Assembly (NCBI RefSeq): GCF_028290435.1 | Contig: NZ_JAQGJV010000078.1 | Location: forward strand, 54,340-118,339 | Source: Devosia sp. | Lineage (GTDB): Bacteria; Pseudomonadota; Alphaproteobacteria; Rhizobiales; Devosiaceae | Length of the DNA: 64,000 nucleotides | Reading direction: 5' to 3' | Shown: positions 1-10,976 of the stretch, in pieces | Layout: every line of letters starts with the position of its first letter | Position numbering within the stretch: the stretch's first letter is position 1 | The notes under the pieces: model-generated | The model's database searches: none | What the model saw: the letters and a program-made list of their open reading frames with translations, nothing else | Told to the model about the DNA's origin: nothing | Position numbers and translations under genes: made by a program

Positions 1-1
1 G

Positions 2-703
2 CCGGCCAATGCCGTGGGCGACGATATCCGCCTGTTTACCGACGAAAGCCGCAAGGACGAACTGGCAACGCTGTTCACGCTGCGCCAGCAGCTCAGCCGC
101 CGTGATGGCAAGCCGAATATCGCCCTGTCCGATTTCATCGCGCCGGTCGATAGCGGCAAGCCCGACTATGTCGGCGGGTTCGTGGTCACGACCGGCATCG
201 AGGAAGTGGCGATCGCTGAAAAGTTCGAGCAGAAGAACGACGATTATTCGTCAATCCTGGTCAAGGCCTTGGCGGACCGTTTCGCCGAAGCCTTCGCCGA
301 AAAGATGCACGAGAAGGTGCGTCGCGAGTTCTGGGGCTATGCGGCCGACGAGACCCTGCAGCCCGAGGACCTAATCGGCGAACCCTATCGCGGCATCCGC
401 CCTGCCCCCGGCTATCCCGCGCAGCCGGACCACACCGAGAAAACGACACTGTTCAAGCTGCTGGACGCCGAGAAACATGCTGGCGTGACGCTGACCGAGA
501 GCTTTGCCATGTGGCCGGGCTCGTCCGTGTCGGGCATCTACCTGTCGCATCCCGAGAGCTATTATTTCGGTGTGGCCAAGGTCGAACATGACCAAGTGCT
601 CGACTATGCCGAGCGCAAGGGCATGGGCGTGGCCGAAGTCGAACGCTGGCTCGGGCCCATCCTGAACTACATCCCCGGCCCAGCAGTAGCGGCGGCCGAG
701 TGA
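2..703 (+). CDS. metH: Cobalamin-dependent methionine synthase, C-terminal part (cut by window start)
   Basis: The open frame enters from the left edge with residues [17 protein letters not shown] and runs 233 residues to a TGA. This is the AdoMet-binding reactivation domain of MetH, the cytosolic enzyme that moves a methyl group from methyl-tetrahydrofolate to homocysteine through cobalamin. The signature end, [18 protein letters not shown], matches the conserved MetH C-terminus. MetH is usually about 1,200-1,260 residues, so roughly a thousand residues and the true start lie outside. The next gene starts on the stop codon (one-base overlap), so the two are probably co-transcribed. Identity is secure; only the length is incomplete. 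Confidence 0.95.
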   Translation, partial: PANAVGDDIRLFTDESRKDELATLFTLRQQLSRRDGKPNIALSDFIAPVDSGKPDYVGGFVVTTGIEEVAIAEKFEQKNDDYSSILVKALADRFAEAFAEKMHEKVRREFWGYAADETLQPEDLIGEPYRGIRPAPGYPAQPDHTEKTTLFKLLDAEKHAGVTLTESFAMWPGSSVSGIYLSHPESYYFGVAKVEHDQVLDYAERKGMGVAEVERWLGPILNYIPGPAVAAAE

Positions 704-1068
704 TGAGCGCCGCGGTTCAGTTCAGAGCCGACCAGATCCCGGTGACGCTGGTGACCACCGCCGGGCGGCTATTGCCGCTTGACAGCGGCACGGCGCTGGT
801 GCGGCTGGCGGCCAATACCGGGCATGGGCATGCCGATGGGTTTCAGTGTGTCGCCTGCGCGGGGCGTGGCGACGTGCGGGCGATATTGTTCGACCTGCTG
901 GAGGAAGTCCGGCTGGGGATGCGGCCGCCTTTCACCAGCGTGATGGTGGATGCGTCAGCGGTGGTGGATACCGGCGTGGTCGTGGATGCGTTGACGGGGA
1001 AATTGCAGGCGACCGCACTGCGCGATCATACGGTGGCGCGGCGGTTTTATCTGGCAGGGACGGCGTAG
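703..1068 (+). CDS. Small CobW/COG0523-like protein without a P-loop
   Basis: The protein has 121 residues, and its ATG overlaps the metH stop by one base. It reads like a compressed CobW-family G-domain. An N-terminal IPVTLVTTAGRLLPLDSG segment sits where CobW proteins have the GxxGxGKT P-loop. A CVACAGRGD segment sits where they have the CxCC metal motif and RGD/RGE. It is followed by LFDLLEEVRLG and a VMVDASAVVDTGVVVDALTG stretch, like the VIETTGLADPxPV element. The GTP-binding lysine is missing, so it is unlikely to be a GTPase. Coupling to cobalamin-dependent metH suggests a metal or cobalamin accessory role (inference). The family link rests on pattern only; a plain hypothetical protein is the alternative. 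Confidence 0.5.
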   Translation: MSAAVQFRADQIPVTLVTTAGRLLPLDSGTALVRLAANTGHGHADGFQCVACAGRGDVRAILFDLLEEVRLGMRPPFTSVMVDASAVVDTGVVVDALTGKLQATALRDHTVARRFYLAGTA

Positions 1069-1070
1069 GG

Positions 1071-1223
1071 CAGACACCCTCACCCGACCTCCGCTTCTGT
1101 GGGCCACCCTCTCCCAGATGGGGAGAGGAATCTTGCGGGCACGGTGCCCTAGATAAGGGGCGACTTCCTATTCTTCTCCCCGCCGGGGAGAAGGTGGCGC
1201 GCAGCGCCGGATGAGGGTGTCTG
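1071..1223. repeat. Intergenic inverted-repeat element with 12-bp terminal repeats
   Basis: The ends are perfect inverted repeats: CAGACACCCTCA at 1071-1082 and TGAGGGTGTCTG at 1212-1223. Inside are imperfect palindromes of the CTCTCCC/GGGGAGAGG type and a GGCGCGCAGCGCCGGATGAG block. The element lies between the stop codons of two convergent genes and codes for nothing. A related sequence lies at 54831-54962. Such short GC-rich palindromic repeats are common between genes in Hyphomicrobiales. No transposase is present, so it would be non-autonomous. Confidence 0.75.
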
Positions 1224-1230
1224 CCCCCTC

Positions 1231-1776
1231 CTACCCCTCGTATTCCACCAGCTTGGTATCCAACCGCAAATACAGCGGGTGCTTGGGGCTCCCATCGGCA
1301 TTGGTGCCGAAGCACATGATCCTGATGTCATGGGCGCGGAGTGCCGCGACGATCTCACGGGCCGGCCCCACCAGCGCGCGATTCAGCTTGCCGTGGCACA
1401 AGATCACCAAGCTCGCTCCCTTGGCCGCCTCCATCAGCGACGGCAAATTCGCGGGCGATGACGCCACCACGCCCGGAGCCAGCAGTGCCTTGGGGACAGT
1501 GGCGCGATAGTCGCCGACATTGCCCTTGGCCATGCCCGAAAACCCCTCACGCAGGCTGAAATTCCATTCACGGGCGCAGGTCGGATCGTTCACGGTCGCA
1601 TCGGCCGTGCTGGGGTTCATACCGATAAACAAGCTGTAGCGATCCGGAAAGCGATCCCCGGTCCAGCGCCGCATGATCTGGCGGTGTTGGTGGTCGCTGA
1701 AAATCGCATCGCCATGCACGCCGGGCGGCAGTGCCAGGCGGACCTTGCCGCCTGGATCGTGGTCGTCGCCGATCAT
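1231..1776 (-). CDS. DUF1643 domain-containing protein
   Basis: The protein has 181 residues. The ATG at 1776 overlaps the folD stop in an ATGA junction, which fixes the start and indicates one operon. The hallmark of DUF1643 is [19 protein letters not shown] (about residues 69-87), followed by a Rossmann-like second half ending in [15 protein letters not shown]. The biochemical function of DUF1643 is unknown. The family is widespread in bacteria and phages and is usually cytosolic. Nothing here ties it to folate metabolism beyond its place after folD. A longer frame to 1848 is possible but has no reason to be used. Confidence 0.85.
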   Translation of the reverse strand: MIGDDHDPGGKVRLALPPGVHGDAIFSDHQHRQIMRRWTGDRFPDRYSLFIGMNPSTADATVNDPTCAREWNFSLREGFSGMAKGNVGDYRATVPKALLAPGVVASSPANLPSLMEAAKGASLVILCHGKLNRALVGPAREIVAALRAHDIRIMCFGTNADGSPKHPLYLRLDTKLVEYEG

Positions 1777-2675
1777 GCCGTCAGATCGCTTGGCGGCACG
1801 AGGCCGTTGATCAGCGAGGCGGTGGTGATGGTATTGGCCAGTAGGCACGCGATGGTCATCGGTCCGACGCCGCCGGGAACCGGCGTGATGGCGCCAGCGA
1901 CTTCGGCCGCGGCGGCATAGTCGACGTCGCCGACGAGGCGCGTCTTGCCCTCCCCGCGTTCGGGAGCATCGATGCGGTTGATACCGACGTCGATGACCGT
2001 AGCGCCCGGCTTGATCCAGTCGCCCTGGATCATCTTCGGTCGGCCAACAGCAGCGACGACGATGTCAGCACGACGTACGACCTCGGCGAGGTTCTTGGTG
2101 CGCGAATGCGCCATGGTGACCGTGCAATTATCGGCCAGCAGCAATTGTGCCATCGGCTTGCCGACAAGGTTGGAGCGGCCGATGATGACGGCATCCAGTC
2201 CCGCGAGCGAGCCGAGTTGGTCGCGCAGCAGCATCAGGCAACCCAGAGGCGTACAGGATACCGGGCCCGGCAGCCCGATGACCAGTTTGCCGACGCTGGT
2301 CGGGGTGAAGCAATCCACGTCCTTGTCGGGCGAAATGGTCTGGATGATCTTCAATGAATCAATATGCTTGGGCACAGGCAACTGCACCAGGATGCCGTGA
2401 ATGGCCGGATCGGCATTGAGCTTTTCCACCAGCGCCAAAACGTCGGCTTCGCTGACCGTTTCCGGCAATTCATATTTTTCGGAATGCATGCCCATTTCGA
2501 CGGTCTGCTTGGCTTTTTGCGCGACATAGACCTGGCTGCCGGGATCATGGCCGACGATGACCACTGCCAGGCCCGGAGTAATGCCGTGTTCGGATTTCAG
2601 CCGCGCTACATGGCCCGCGATGCGGGTGCGCAGGCCTTCGGCAAACAGTTTTCCGTCGATGATCTTGGCTGCCAT
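1773..2675 (-). CDS. folD: Bifunctional methylenetetrahydrofolate dehydrogenase / methenyltetrahydrofolate cyclohydrolase
   Basis: FolD interconverts 5,10-methylene-, 5,10-methenyl- and 10-formyl-tetrahydrofolate using NADP, feeding purine and formyl-Met synthesis. The 300-residue length is typical. Visible motifs are [11 protein letters not shown] near residues 48-57 (catalytic Tyr50 and Lys54), the nucleotide-binding [16 protein letters not shown] near 165-180, and [10 protein letters not shown] near 270. The ATG at 2675 is chosen because GGAG lies 8 bases upstream; the frame could extend four codons further. The gene follows a probable 6S RNA on the same strand and precedes the DUF1643 gene with a 4-base overlap. 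Confidence 0.97.
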   Translation of the reverse strand: MAAKIIDGKLFAEGLRTRIAGHVARLKSEHGITPGLAVVIVGHDPGSQVYVAQKAKQTVEMGMHSEKYELPETVSEADVLALVEKLNADPAIHGILVQLPVPKHIDSLKIIQTISPDKDVDCFTPTSVGKLVIGLPGPVSCTPLGCLMLLRDQLGSLAGLDAVIIGRSNLVGKPMAQLLLADNCTVTMAHSRTKNLAEVVRRADIVVAAVGRPKMIQGDWIKPGATVIDVGINRIDAPERGEGKTRLVGDVDYAAAAEVAGAITPVPGGVGPMTIACLLANTITTASLINGLVPPSDLTA

Positions 2676-2734
2676 GCTGCACTCCATGGAATGTCCGCGG
2701 CGCCGAAAACCGGCGGGCGAGCTGCTGGTGGGGA

Positions 2735-2919
2735 ACGGGTTTCCCTTACGGAAATCGCGGCTCTACGTCTACGCCCTTGGCGCAGAACATGGCGCGGACC
2801 GACATGGTGGAGACAAGAAAAAGGGCTGCAACGGTATCTCTACCATCACAGCCCTGGGGGAAATCCACCCACCGCACTGTTGAGGGCTTGGGGGACAAGC
2901 GGCGAAAAGGAAATCCCTA
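2735..2919 (-). ncRNA. ssrS: Probable 6S RNA
   Basis: The stretch folds into one long rod when read on the minus strand. The closing pair is GGGATTTCC (2909-2917) with GGAAACCC (2737-2745). Further pairs are AGCCGCG with CGCCGCT, GCCCTC with AAGGGC, AACA with TGTT, TCCACC with GGTGGA, and an apical AGGGCTG/CAGCCCT hairpin. On this strand, short blocks resemble E. coli 6S RNA in the right order: TTCGCCGCTTGTCCCCCAAG, GCGGTGGGTGGA, and GCGCCAAGGGCG before AGAGCCGCG. The length of about 185 nt fits. 6S RNA binds the housekeeping sigma-70 holoenzyme. The promoter is not obvious and the ends are approximate. Confidence 0.7.
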
Positions 2920-3137
2920 GTTCGCCGGGCGCATGGGTCGCTTGCGTGTCCTTTGAACTGCTATCAAGATGGTGCGCAATTGCGGCAGGAAAAGTGGGGT
3001 TCACTCAAGTGTGAAAAGCGATGGATCGTCGTGCCGAGATTGCCGCCACGCCGATAAACTGTCATGGCATGGGGTTATCGCAATCTATCGTCCGCCAGAC
3101 GGGGGGCTCAATCCGGAGCCCGCAAACGAGAACAAGA
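2920..3137. other. Intergenic region between the 6S RNA and amn
   Basis: These 218 bases separate the divergent 6S RNA and amn. They should hold both promoters, but I see no clear -35/-10 pair on either strand. Only a loose TTGA...TCAA symmetry near 2952-2967 stands out. An open frame from 3021 runs into amn, but its first 39 residues are basic and unlike AMP nucleosidases, so I treat it as leader. Confidence 0.4.
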
Positions 3138-4613
3138 ATGACAACGATCAGCCCGCCGCGCCTTGAAAAGCAGTCTTTCACCGATCCTGAAAAAGCCTGG
3201 GCCTATCTCGCCGAAATCTATCACCGCAATACCGGTTTTATCCGCGGCCACCTGAACGCGCTGGCCCAGGGCATCGTCCCCGAGGGCAAGGTGCGCGCCT
3301 GCTACCCGCAGATCGAGGTGCGCTCCACCAGCTACGGCAAAAGCTCATCCACCCTGCCCTACGGCTACCTGCATACACCGGGTATCTATCGTACCACGGT
3401 GACGGCGCCGGACCTGTTCCGCACCTATTTCCAAGAGCAGTTCACAGTCATCTTGAAGAATCACGGCGGCACCATCGATATCGGGGAGTCCGATACCCCG
3501 ATCCCGCTGCATTTCGCGGTGGCGGCCAGCGACCGGGTCGACGGCGAGGCGCTCAACAAGCTTAATATTCCCCTGCGCGATGTGTTCGATGCGCCCGACC
3601 TGGGTAATACCGACGACGAAATCGCCAATGGCACCTTCGTGCCCCCGAAAGGCGGACCCTACCCGCTGGCCGCGTTCACCGCGCCGCGCGTCGACTATTC
3701 GCTGTATCGGCTCAGCCATTACACCGGGACGGATGCCGATCACTTCCAGAATTTCGTGATTTTCACCAATTACGGCTTCTACATCGACGAGTTCTGCCGC
3801 GTGGCCAAGGAGCATATGGCGACCGGGCACGAGCACTATACGAGCTTCATCGAGCCGGGAAATGTCATCACCACCAATGAACGGCTGGGCGGCGGCACGG
3901 TCGGCACACCCACGGCGCGCGTGCCGCAAATGCCGGCCTATCACCTAACGGCGGATCGTGGCCGCGGCATCACCATGGTCAATATCGGCGTTGGCCCGTC
4001 CAACGCCAAGACCATTACCGACCATATCGCCGTGCTGCGTCCGCATGCCTGGATCATGCTGGGGCATTGTGCAGGGTTGCGCAATTCGCAGGAACTAGGT
4101 GACTACGTGCTGGCGCACGCCTATGTGCGCGAAGACCACGTGCTGGACGCTGACCTGCCCCTATCGGTACCGATCCCGGCGCTGGCCGAAGTGCAGGTGG
4201 CGCTGGAGCAGGCGGTGGAGGAGATTACCCAGCTCGAAGGGCTCGAGACCAAGCGCATCATGCGCACCGGGACAGTGGCCACCTTCGACAACCGCAATTG
4301 GGAATTGCGCGACCAAGCCGAAATTACCCAGCGGCTGAGCCAATCTCGTGCGGTGGCGCTGGATATGGAAAGCGCGACGATCGCGGCCAATGGTTTCCGC
4401 TTCCGGGTGCCGTATGGGACGTTACTCTGCGTGAGCGATAAGCCGCTGCATGGCGAGCTGAAGCTGCCCGGCATGGCCTCGGACTTCTACCGCACCCAAG
4501 TCAACCGGCACCTGCTGATCGGTCTTCGCGCGATGGAAATCTTGCGCGACCAGCCCGCCGAACGGCTGCATTCGCGGAAGTTGCGCAGTTTTGCTGAGAC
4601 GGCGTTTCAGTAG
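3138..4613 (+). CDS. amn: AMP nucleosidase
   Basis: The enzyme hydrolyses AMP to adenine and ribose-5-phosphate in the cytosol, tuning the adenylate pool. The product has 491 residues, close to the 484 of the E. coli enzyme. The N-terminal AMP-nucleosidase domain covers about residues 1-170 (RSTSYGKSSSTLPYGYL). The C-terminal purine-nucleoside-phosphorylase-like domain includes MVNIGVGPSNAKTITDHIAVLRP, MLGHCAGLRNSQELGDYVLA and the late ALDMESATIAANGFRFRVPY. The start at MTTISPPRLEK is preferred because the 39 upstream codons look non-coding, although the ribosome binding site is weak. It is a single-gene unit. Confidence 0.95.
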   Translation: MTTISPPRLEKQSFTDPEKAWAYLAEIYHRNTGFIRGHLNALAQGIVPEGKVRACYPQIEVRSTSYGKSSSTLPYGYLHTPGIYRTTVTAPDLFRTYFQEQFTVILKNHGGTIDIGESDTPIPLHFAVAASDRVDGEALNKLNIPLRDVFDAPDLGNTDDEIANGTFVPPKGGPYPLAAFTAPRVDYSLYRLSHYTGTDADHFQNFVIFTNYGFYIDEFCRVAKEHMATGHEHYTSFIEPGNVITTNERLGGGTVGTPTARVPQMPAYHLTADRGRGITMVNIGVGPSNAKTITDHIAVLRPHAWIMLGHCAGLRNSQELGDYVLAHAYVREDHVLDADLPLSVPIPALAEVQVALEQAVEEITQLEGLETKRIMRTGTVATFDNRNWELRDQAEITQRLSQSRAVALDMESATIAANGFRFRVPYGTLLCVSDKPLHGELKLPGMASDFYRTQVNRHLLIGLRAMEILRDQPAERLHSRKLRSFAETAFQ

Positions 4614-4686
4614 GACGCGGCTATTATTAAGCCATAATCGGGCCAGCAATCTCCCGGGTATTCGTTAACAATATTGGGGTCATAGA

Positions 4687-5442
4687 TTGTTTGCGTTCAA
4701 ACGAATGTCACTTGCGTTGCTGCTTGCCGTCAGTTGTTCGACGGCAGTGTTTGCGCAGTCCGAAGAGGCGCCGTCGGCTGCGAACACGATGTCTATCGCG
4801 GGGCAAGGTGAATTCTGGGTTGTGCCCGAAATGGCGGAATTTTCCGGCAGCGTCGTCACCAAAGGCGACACGCTCGCCGAGGCGAGGGACGCTCATCCGG
4901 CGATTGCGCAACAGGTCAGGGCTGCCGTCGACGGGCTGGCGCAAAGCGGACTTAGGCTGGAAACGGCTCAGTACAGCATAAGAGAGATCGATCTCTGCGG
5001 TGGCGGCTTCAGGGTTCTTCGCGATGGCGAGGAATGCACCGAAAAACCGTACTTCGTCGCAACGACCAAATTCGACATGTCGACGGCCAATCTGGCCGGC
5101 CTGGAGAGCATCATCTCGACCTTGGCCGAAGGCGACCTGCTGGTTGAAAACATCCATTTCACCGTCAAGAACAAACGCATTCCCTTGCTGGAAGCCCGCA
5201 AGGACGCCGCTCGCGATGCTCTGGAGCAGGCTACGGCCTATGCGGAGGCGCTCGGCGTCGACCTTGTCGATATTAGCAACGTCACCGATGGCGATGCGAG
5301 TCCGCCGGACTATGGCGAGGCCGACCTAGCTATCCCAACCACCCGCGATGGGAGAATTCCTCTCAGCATCGCGATTCCCGCCCAGTTGGAATACAACGCA
5401 AGCGTCAGGGTAAACTGGACGATTGGACGACCTGCGTCTTGA
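4687..5442 (+). CDS. Secreted SIMPL domain (DUF541) protein
   Basis: The protein has 251 residues and begins with a signal peptide (MFAFKRMSLALLLAVSCSTA, cleavage near VFAQ), so it is periplasmic or secreted. The body shows the SIMPL pattern: ISIAGQGEFWVVPEMAEFSG-like strand near the start, LAEARDAHPAIAQQVRAAV, and ARKDAARDALEQATAYAEAL near residues 165-185. SIMPL proteins form ring-like oligomers in the envelope, but their role is poorly known. The TTG start is chosen because it supplies the Lys/Arg needed at the signal-peptide N-terminus and has GGGG 7 bases upstream. The internal ATG at 4705 would remove those charges. Confidence 0.88.
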   Translation: MFAFKRMSLALLLAVSCSTAVFAQSEEAPSAANTMSIAGQGEFWVVPEMAEFSGSVVTKGDTLAEARDAHPAIAQQVRAAVDGLAQSGLRLETAQYSIREIDLCGGGFRVLRDGEECTEKPYFVATTKFDMSTANLAGLESIISTLAEGDLLVENIHFTVKNKRIPLLEARKDAARDALEQATAYAEALGVDLVDISNVTDGDASPPDYGEADLAIPTTRDGRIPLSIAIPAQLEYNASVRVNWTIGRPAS

Positions 5443-5459
5443 GATAACGCGCCTGCAAC

Positions 5460-5488
5460 AAAAAAAGCCCGGCATCGCTGCCGGGCTT
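5460..5488 (-). terminator. Intrinsic terminator after eno
   Basis: The hairpin AAGCCCGGCA-loop-TGCCGGGCTT (5465-5488) is followed on the minus strand by seven T residues (5460-5466). It lies just past the eno stop at 5509. It also sits 20 bases past the SIMPL gene, but there is no T-tract in that direction. Confidence 0.92.
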
Positions 5489-5508
5489 CGTCATTTCTGT
5501 GAAACGGC

Positions 5509-6870
<1,362 letters not shown>

Positions 6871-7836
6871 TTATTTGGCGGGGTCGGCTACCTGTCCGTC
6901 CGCAATCAGCCATTGCACCGCCTCCTCCACAGCCTGCAAAGAGGTGTAGCGCGGGACGTAGCCGAGCAGTCGCCGGGCCTTGGCGATGGAGCAATTGGGG
7001 CTGCGCGCGATGTGTTCCCAGGTGGCCTTGGCCTCCTCGGGGTCCTGCCCCGCCGCCCAGGCTTCATATGGCTGGAAGCTTAGGTCTGGCTCACGCCCGA
7101 ACCAGCGGAACATATGCTCTGCATAGAAGCGCAGCGTTAGCGCACCGGACGAGACGGCGTGAAAGCTTTCGCCGACAGAACTGCTCCAGTTGGCGATTGC
7201 TGCCATGAACATCTGGGCGACATCGTCGGCGTGGACGTGGTGGACGGTTTCAAGCCCGAAATTCGGCAGTGTCAGGGGTTCACCGCGCGCGATCGCTGAA
7301 AACACAGCCGGATTGAAATGCCCGGCAGGATTGAGCGGCGCCCAGCCGGGGCCGACGATGTGGCCGGGATGGATCAAGGTTGCTGGGAAGCTGTCGCGGT
7401 GAGCGCGATCGAGCAGGTAGGTTTCGATGGCAGCTTTCTGGACGCCGTAATCGCCGAATGGACGCTTGGGTGTCTCTTCTAGCGTGGGCACGACGGTGGA
7501 GAAACCATGGGTCCAGATCGTGCCGGTATGGAGGAAATGGCTGACCTTGCCGGCCAGCGCCTCCGCTAGCTGCTGCGCGCTTGGCAGGGTGAAGCAGATC
7601 ATGTCGATGACGATATCGCCCTTGAGTGCGGCAATGGCGGGGCCGAAGCTGCCGTCCGCTTCCATGGGTTCGCGGTCCATGACTTTGTGTTCAACGCGAT
7701 CCCAGGCGCGGTTGGGCGCATAAGGCTTGGCCTTGCCCCGGCTGATGGCGACGACATCGTGGCCCCCCTCAACTAAACGCGGCACAAGATAGGTGCCGAC
7801 GTGTCCCATTGCTCCGATGACGACGATCCGGGCCAT
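6871..7836 (-). CDS. NAD(P)-dependent epimerase/dehydratase-family protein (extended SDR)
   Basis: The protein has 321 residues. A dinucleotide-binding Rossmann start, ARIVVIGAMGHVGTYLVPRL, carries the GxxGxxG glycines at positions 8, 11 and 14. It is followed by LVEGGHDVVAISRGKAK and DMICFTLPSAQQLAEAL. The typical SDR active-site YxxxK is present as YGVQKAAIE near residue 137. The substrate cannot be read from sequence; extended SDRs of this kind act on nucleotide sugars or isoprenoid and flavonoid-like compounds. It lies 84 bases upstream of eno on the same strand, with no sign of functional coupling. Confidence 0.82.
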   Translation of the reverse strand: MARIVVIGAMGHVGTYLVPRLVEGGHDVVAISRGKAKPYAPNRAWDRVEHKVMDREPMEADGSFGPAIAALKGDIVIDMICFTLPSAQQLAEALAGKVSHFLHTGTIWTHGFSTVVPTLEETPKRPFGDYGVQKAAIETYLLDRAHRDSFPATLIHPGHIVGPGWAPLNPAGHFNPAVFSAIARGEPLTLPNFGLETVHHVHADDVAQMFMAAIANWSSSVGESFHAVSSGALTLRFYAEHMFRWFGREPDLSFQPYEAWAAGQDPEEAKATWEHIARSPNCSIAKARRLLGYVPRYTSLQAVEEAVQWLIADGQVADPAK

Positions 7837-7869
7837 GCGGCTCTCCTGTTGTGCTGCGCCGCGTGGCGC

Positions 7870-8046
7870 TTAATCGTCCAGCTTATGCCCGTCGAGGCGT
7901 TTTTTGGTCAGTTCGGACTTGGCCTCGGCCAGGCTCTTTTCAACCTTGGTGCGGCCGAACACAACGCGGTTCTCCGCGGCGGTCTCGGCTTTTGCGTCCC
8001 GGGCCTTGCGCTTGCGAACGGTTCGGAGGTTGACGATATCGGCCAT
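7870..8046 (-). CDS. DUF4169 family protein (58 aa)
   Basis: This is a 58-codon gene. It begins MADIVNLRTVRKRKARDA, continues with the NRVVFGRTKVEKSLAEAKSE repeat-like helix, and ends LDGHKLDD. That is the DUF4169 pattern: an NLRxxRKRKAR start, NRxxFGRTKxEK and a terminal LDGHxL. The protein is short, very basic at its N-terminus and predicted to be helical; its function is unknown. The family is found mainly in alphaproteobacteria. It sits between the SDR and GNAT genes, all on the minus strand. Confidence 0.85.
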   Translation of the reverse strand: MADIVNLRTVRKRKARDAKAETAAENRVVFGRTKVEKSLAEAKSELTKKRLDGHKLDD

Positions 8047-8080
8047 GGTCGTGTCCTGGGCTGTTGCCAGTGCGCTGGCG

Positions 8081-8572
8081 TCAGGGGCGTATCAGTTCAA
8101 GATAAATGGTATCGCACCATTCATCGCCCAACTGGAAGTCCCGTTCAACGCGTCCCGTTTCGACAAATCCCAGCTTGCCGAGGACTGTCAGCGACGCGAT
8201 GTTGCGCGGATCGACTTCCGAGCGCAGCAGCGGCACATCGCTTCTGGCAAAGACATAGTCCAGAAATGCCCGAGATGCTTCGCTGACAAATCCCCGCCGC
8301 CAGAAGTCGGGATGGATGATAAAGCCAAAGCTGGGTAGACGCCCTGCCCCAACGGTGCCGATCGCAACCCCATCATGCTCGATGATGAAGTCCTCGCCGC
8401 CTGCGTTCGTCCTGGCGATCATCTGGTCCAGCCAAGCGCGCGTCACGTCAATGTTGCTGTGCGGCAGCGTCGACCAGTAGCGCATGGCCATCGGGTTCGA
8501 CATGATGGCGAACATGGCGTCGAGATCGTCCAGGCGCGGCCGGCGCAAGACCAGCCGCTCCGTGACGAGCAC
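8081..8572 (-). CDS. GNAT-family N-acetyltransferase (RimJ/RimL type)
   Basis: The protein has 163 residues. It opens with TERLVLRRPRLDDLDAMFAI, the RimJ/RimL-like start. It carries the acetyl-CoA-binding region FIIHPDFWRRGFVSEASRAFLDYVF and ends with the NIASLTVLGKLGFVETGR segment typical of the family. It would acetylate a protein N-terminus or a small amine; the substrate is unknown. The GTG at 8572 lies two bases after the pyrG stop, giving an operon-like junction. A TTG at 8578 that overlaps the stop is an equally plausible start. The longer frame to 8686 runs inside pyrG and is rejected. Confidence 0.85.
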   Translation of the reverse strand: MLVTERLVLRRPRLDDLDAMFAIMSNPMAMRYWSTLPHSNIDVTRAWLDQMIARTNAGGEDFIIEHDGVAIGTVGAGRLPSFGFIIHPDFWRRGFVSEASRAFLDYVFARSDVPLLRSEVDPRNIASLTVLGKLGFVETGRVERDFQLGDEWCDTIYLELIRP

Positions 8573-8574
8573 GG

Positions 8575-10209
<1,635 letters not shown>

Positions 10210-10261
10210 TCACCTTACATAGATTCAGGAACGATTCGCAGGGCGGGAAAACCGCTCTACA

Positions 10262-10297
10262 CAAAAAGAAGAAGGGGATGTTTCCATCCCCCTCTTT
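10262..10297 (-). terminator. Intrinsic terminator after secG
   Basis: On the minus strand, GGGGATG-gaaa-CATCCCC (10274-10291) is followed by TTCTTCTTTTTGTG. It sits between the secG stop and the pyrG start, so pyrG probably has its own promoter. Confidence 0.85.
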
Positions 10298-10312
10298 GGT
10301 GCCTTGCGGCGC

Positions 10313-10858
10313 TTAGTTGGTCGCCGGAGCGGCCGGTGTTGGTTCGGGCGCCGCCGCCGGGGCGGGCGTGGCGGGCTCGGGGGTTGGCGTCACCGGAACC
10401 GGAAGGTCGCTGGCGGGAGCCGGGGTCACTGCTGGGGCTGGCGTCGTTGTCGCCGGTGCAGGAGTGGTCGCCGCGGGTGCGGCTGCGTCGGCTGGCGGTG
10501 TCACTGTGCCGTCGGCGGCAGGAACCGGGAGATCCGAATCGCCTTGCAGCGCATTGAGTGCATCGAGCACGCTGGTCGGTGCCGCGCCCTCTTCTCCACC
10601 CGTGGTCGCGCCCTGCAGAATGCTCGAACTGCCACGATCGAATTCGCTGAGCACGGTCAGGCCGATTGCGGTCAGGAAGAACAAAGTGGCCAGGATTGCC
10701 GTGGTGCGCGTCAGCAGATTGGCCGAACCGCGGGCGGTCATGAAGCCACCGCCGCCACCGCCAATACCAAGGGCGCCGCCCTCCGAGCGCTGCAGCAGGA
10801 TCACTGCAATTAGCGCCAGAACGATCAGCAGATAGGCCACAATCAGGACGTTTGCCAT
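10313..10858 (-). CDS. secG: Protein-export membrane protein SecG with a long Pro/Ala-rich tail
   Basis: SecG is the small third subunit of the SecYEG translocon. The first 85 residues are a normal SecG: two membrane helices (VLIVAYLLIVLALIAVILLQ and TTAILATLFFLTAIGLTVLS) joined by the conserved loop QRSEGGALGIGGGG...FMTARGSANLLTR. After that comes a tail of about 95 residues, mostly Pro, Ala, Thr and Val in PAP/TPAP-like repeats, making the protein 181 residues instead of about 110. Alphaproteobacterial SecGs often carry such tails. It lies downstream of tpiA and is followed by its own terminator. Confidence 0.95.
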   Translation of the reverse strand: MANVLIVAYLLIVLALIAVILLQRSEGGALGIGGGGGGFMTARGSANLLTRTTAILATLFFLTAIGLTVLSEFDRGSSSILQGATTGGEEGAAPTSVLDALNALQGDSDLPVPAADGTVTPPADAAAPAATTPAPATTTPAPAVTPAPASDLPVPVTPTPEPATPAPAAAPEPTPAAPATN

Positions 10859-10976
10859 GCGTGTTTCAGTCTCGGTCCGTCAAAAGATGGGGCGTCATAC
10901 ACTTGGGCGCAAACAAATGCCATACGCCTGCGCCGAAATTCGGCACAGGCATTGGCTCGATTGCGTCCAGACGCGG

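Noticed and set aside
2811..2855. Minus-strand hairpin plus T-tract read as a terminator
   Set aside because: The hairpin fits better as the apical arm of the 6S-like rod; an abundant RNA continues through it in that model.
3021..3137. 39-residue N-terminal extension of amn
   Set aside because: Basic, non-conserved and longer than the family; ATG at 3138 gives the normal length.
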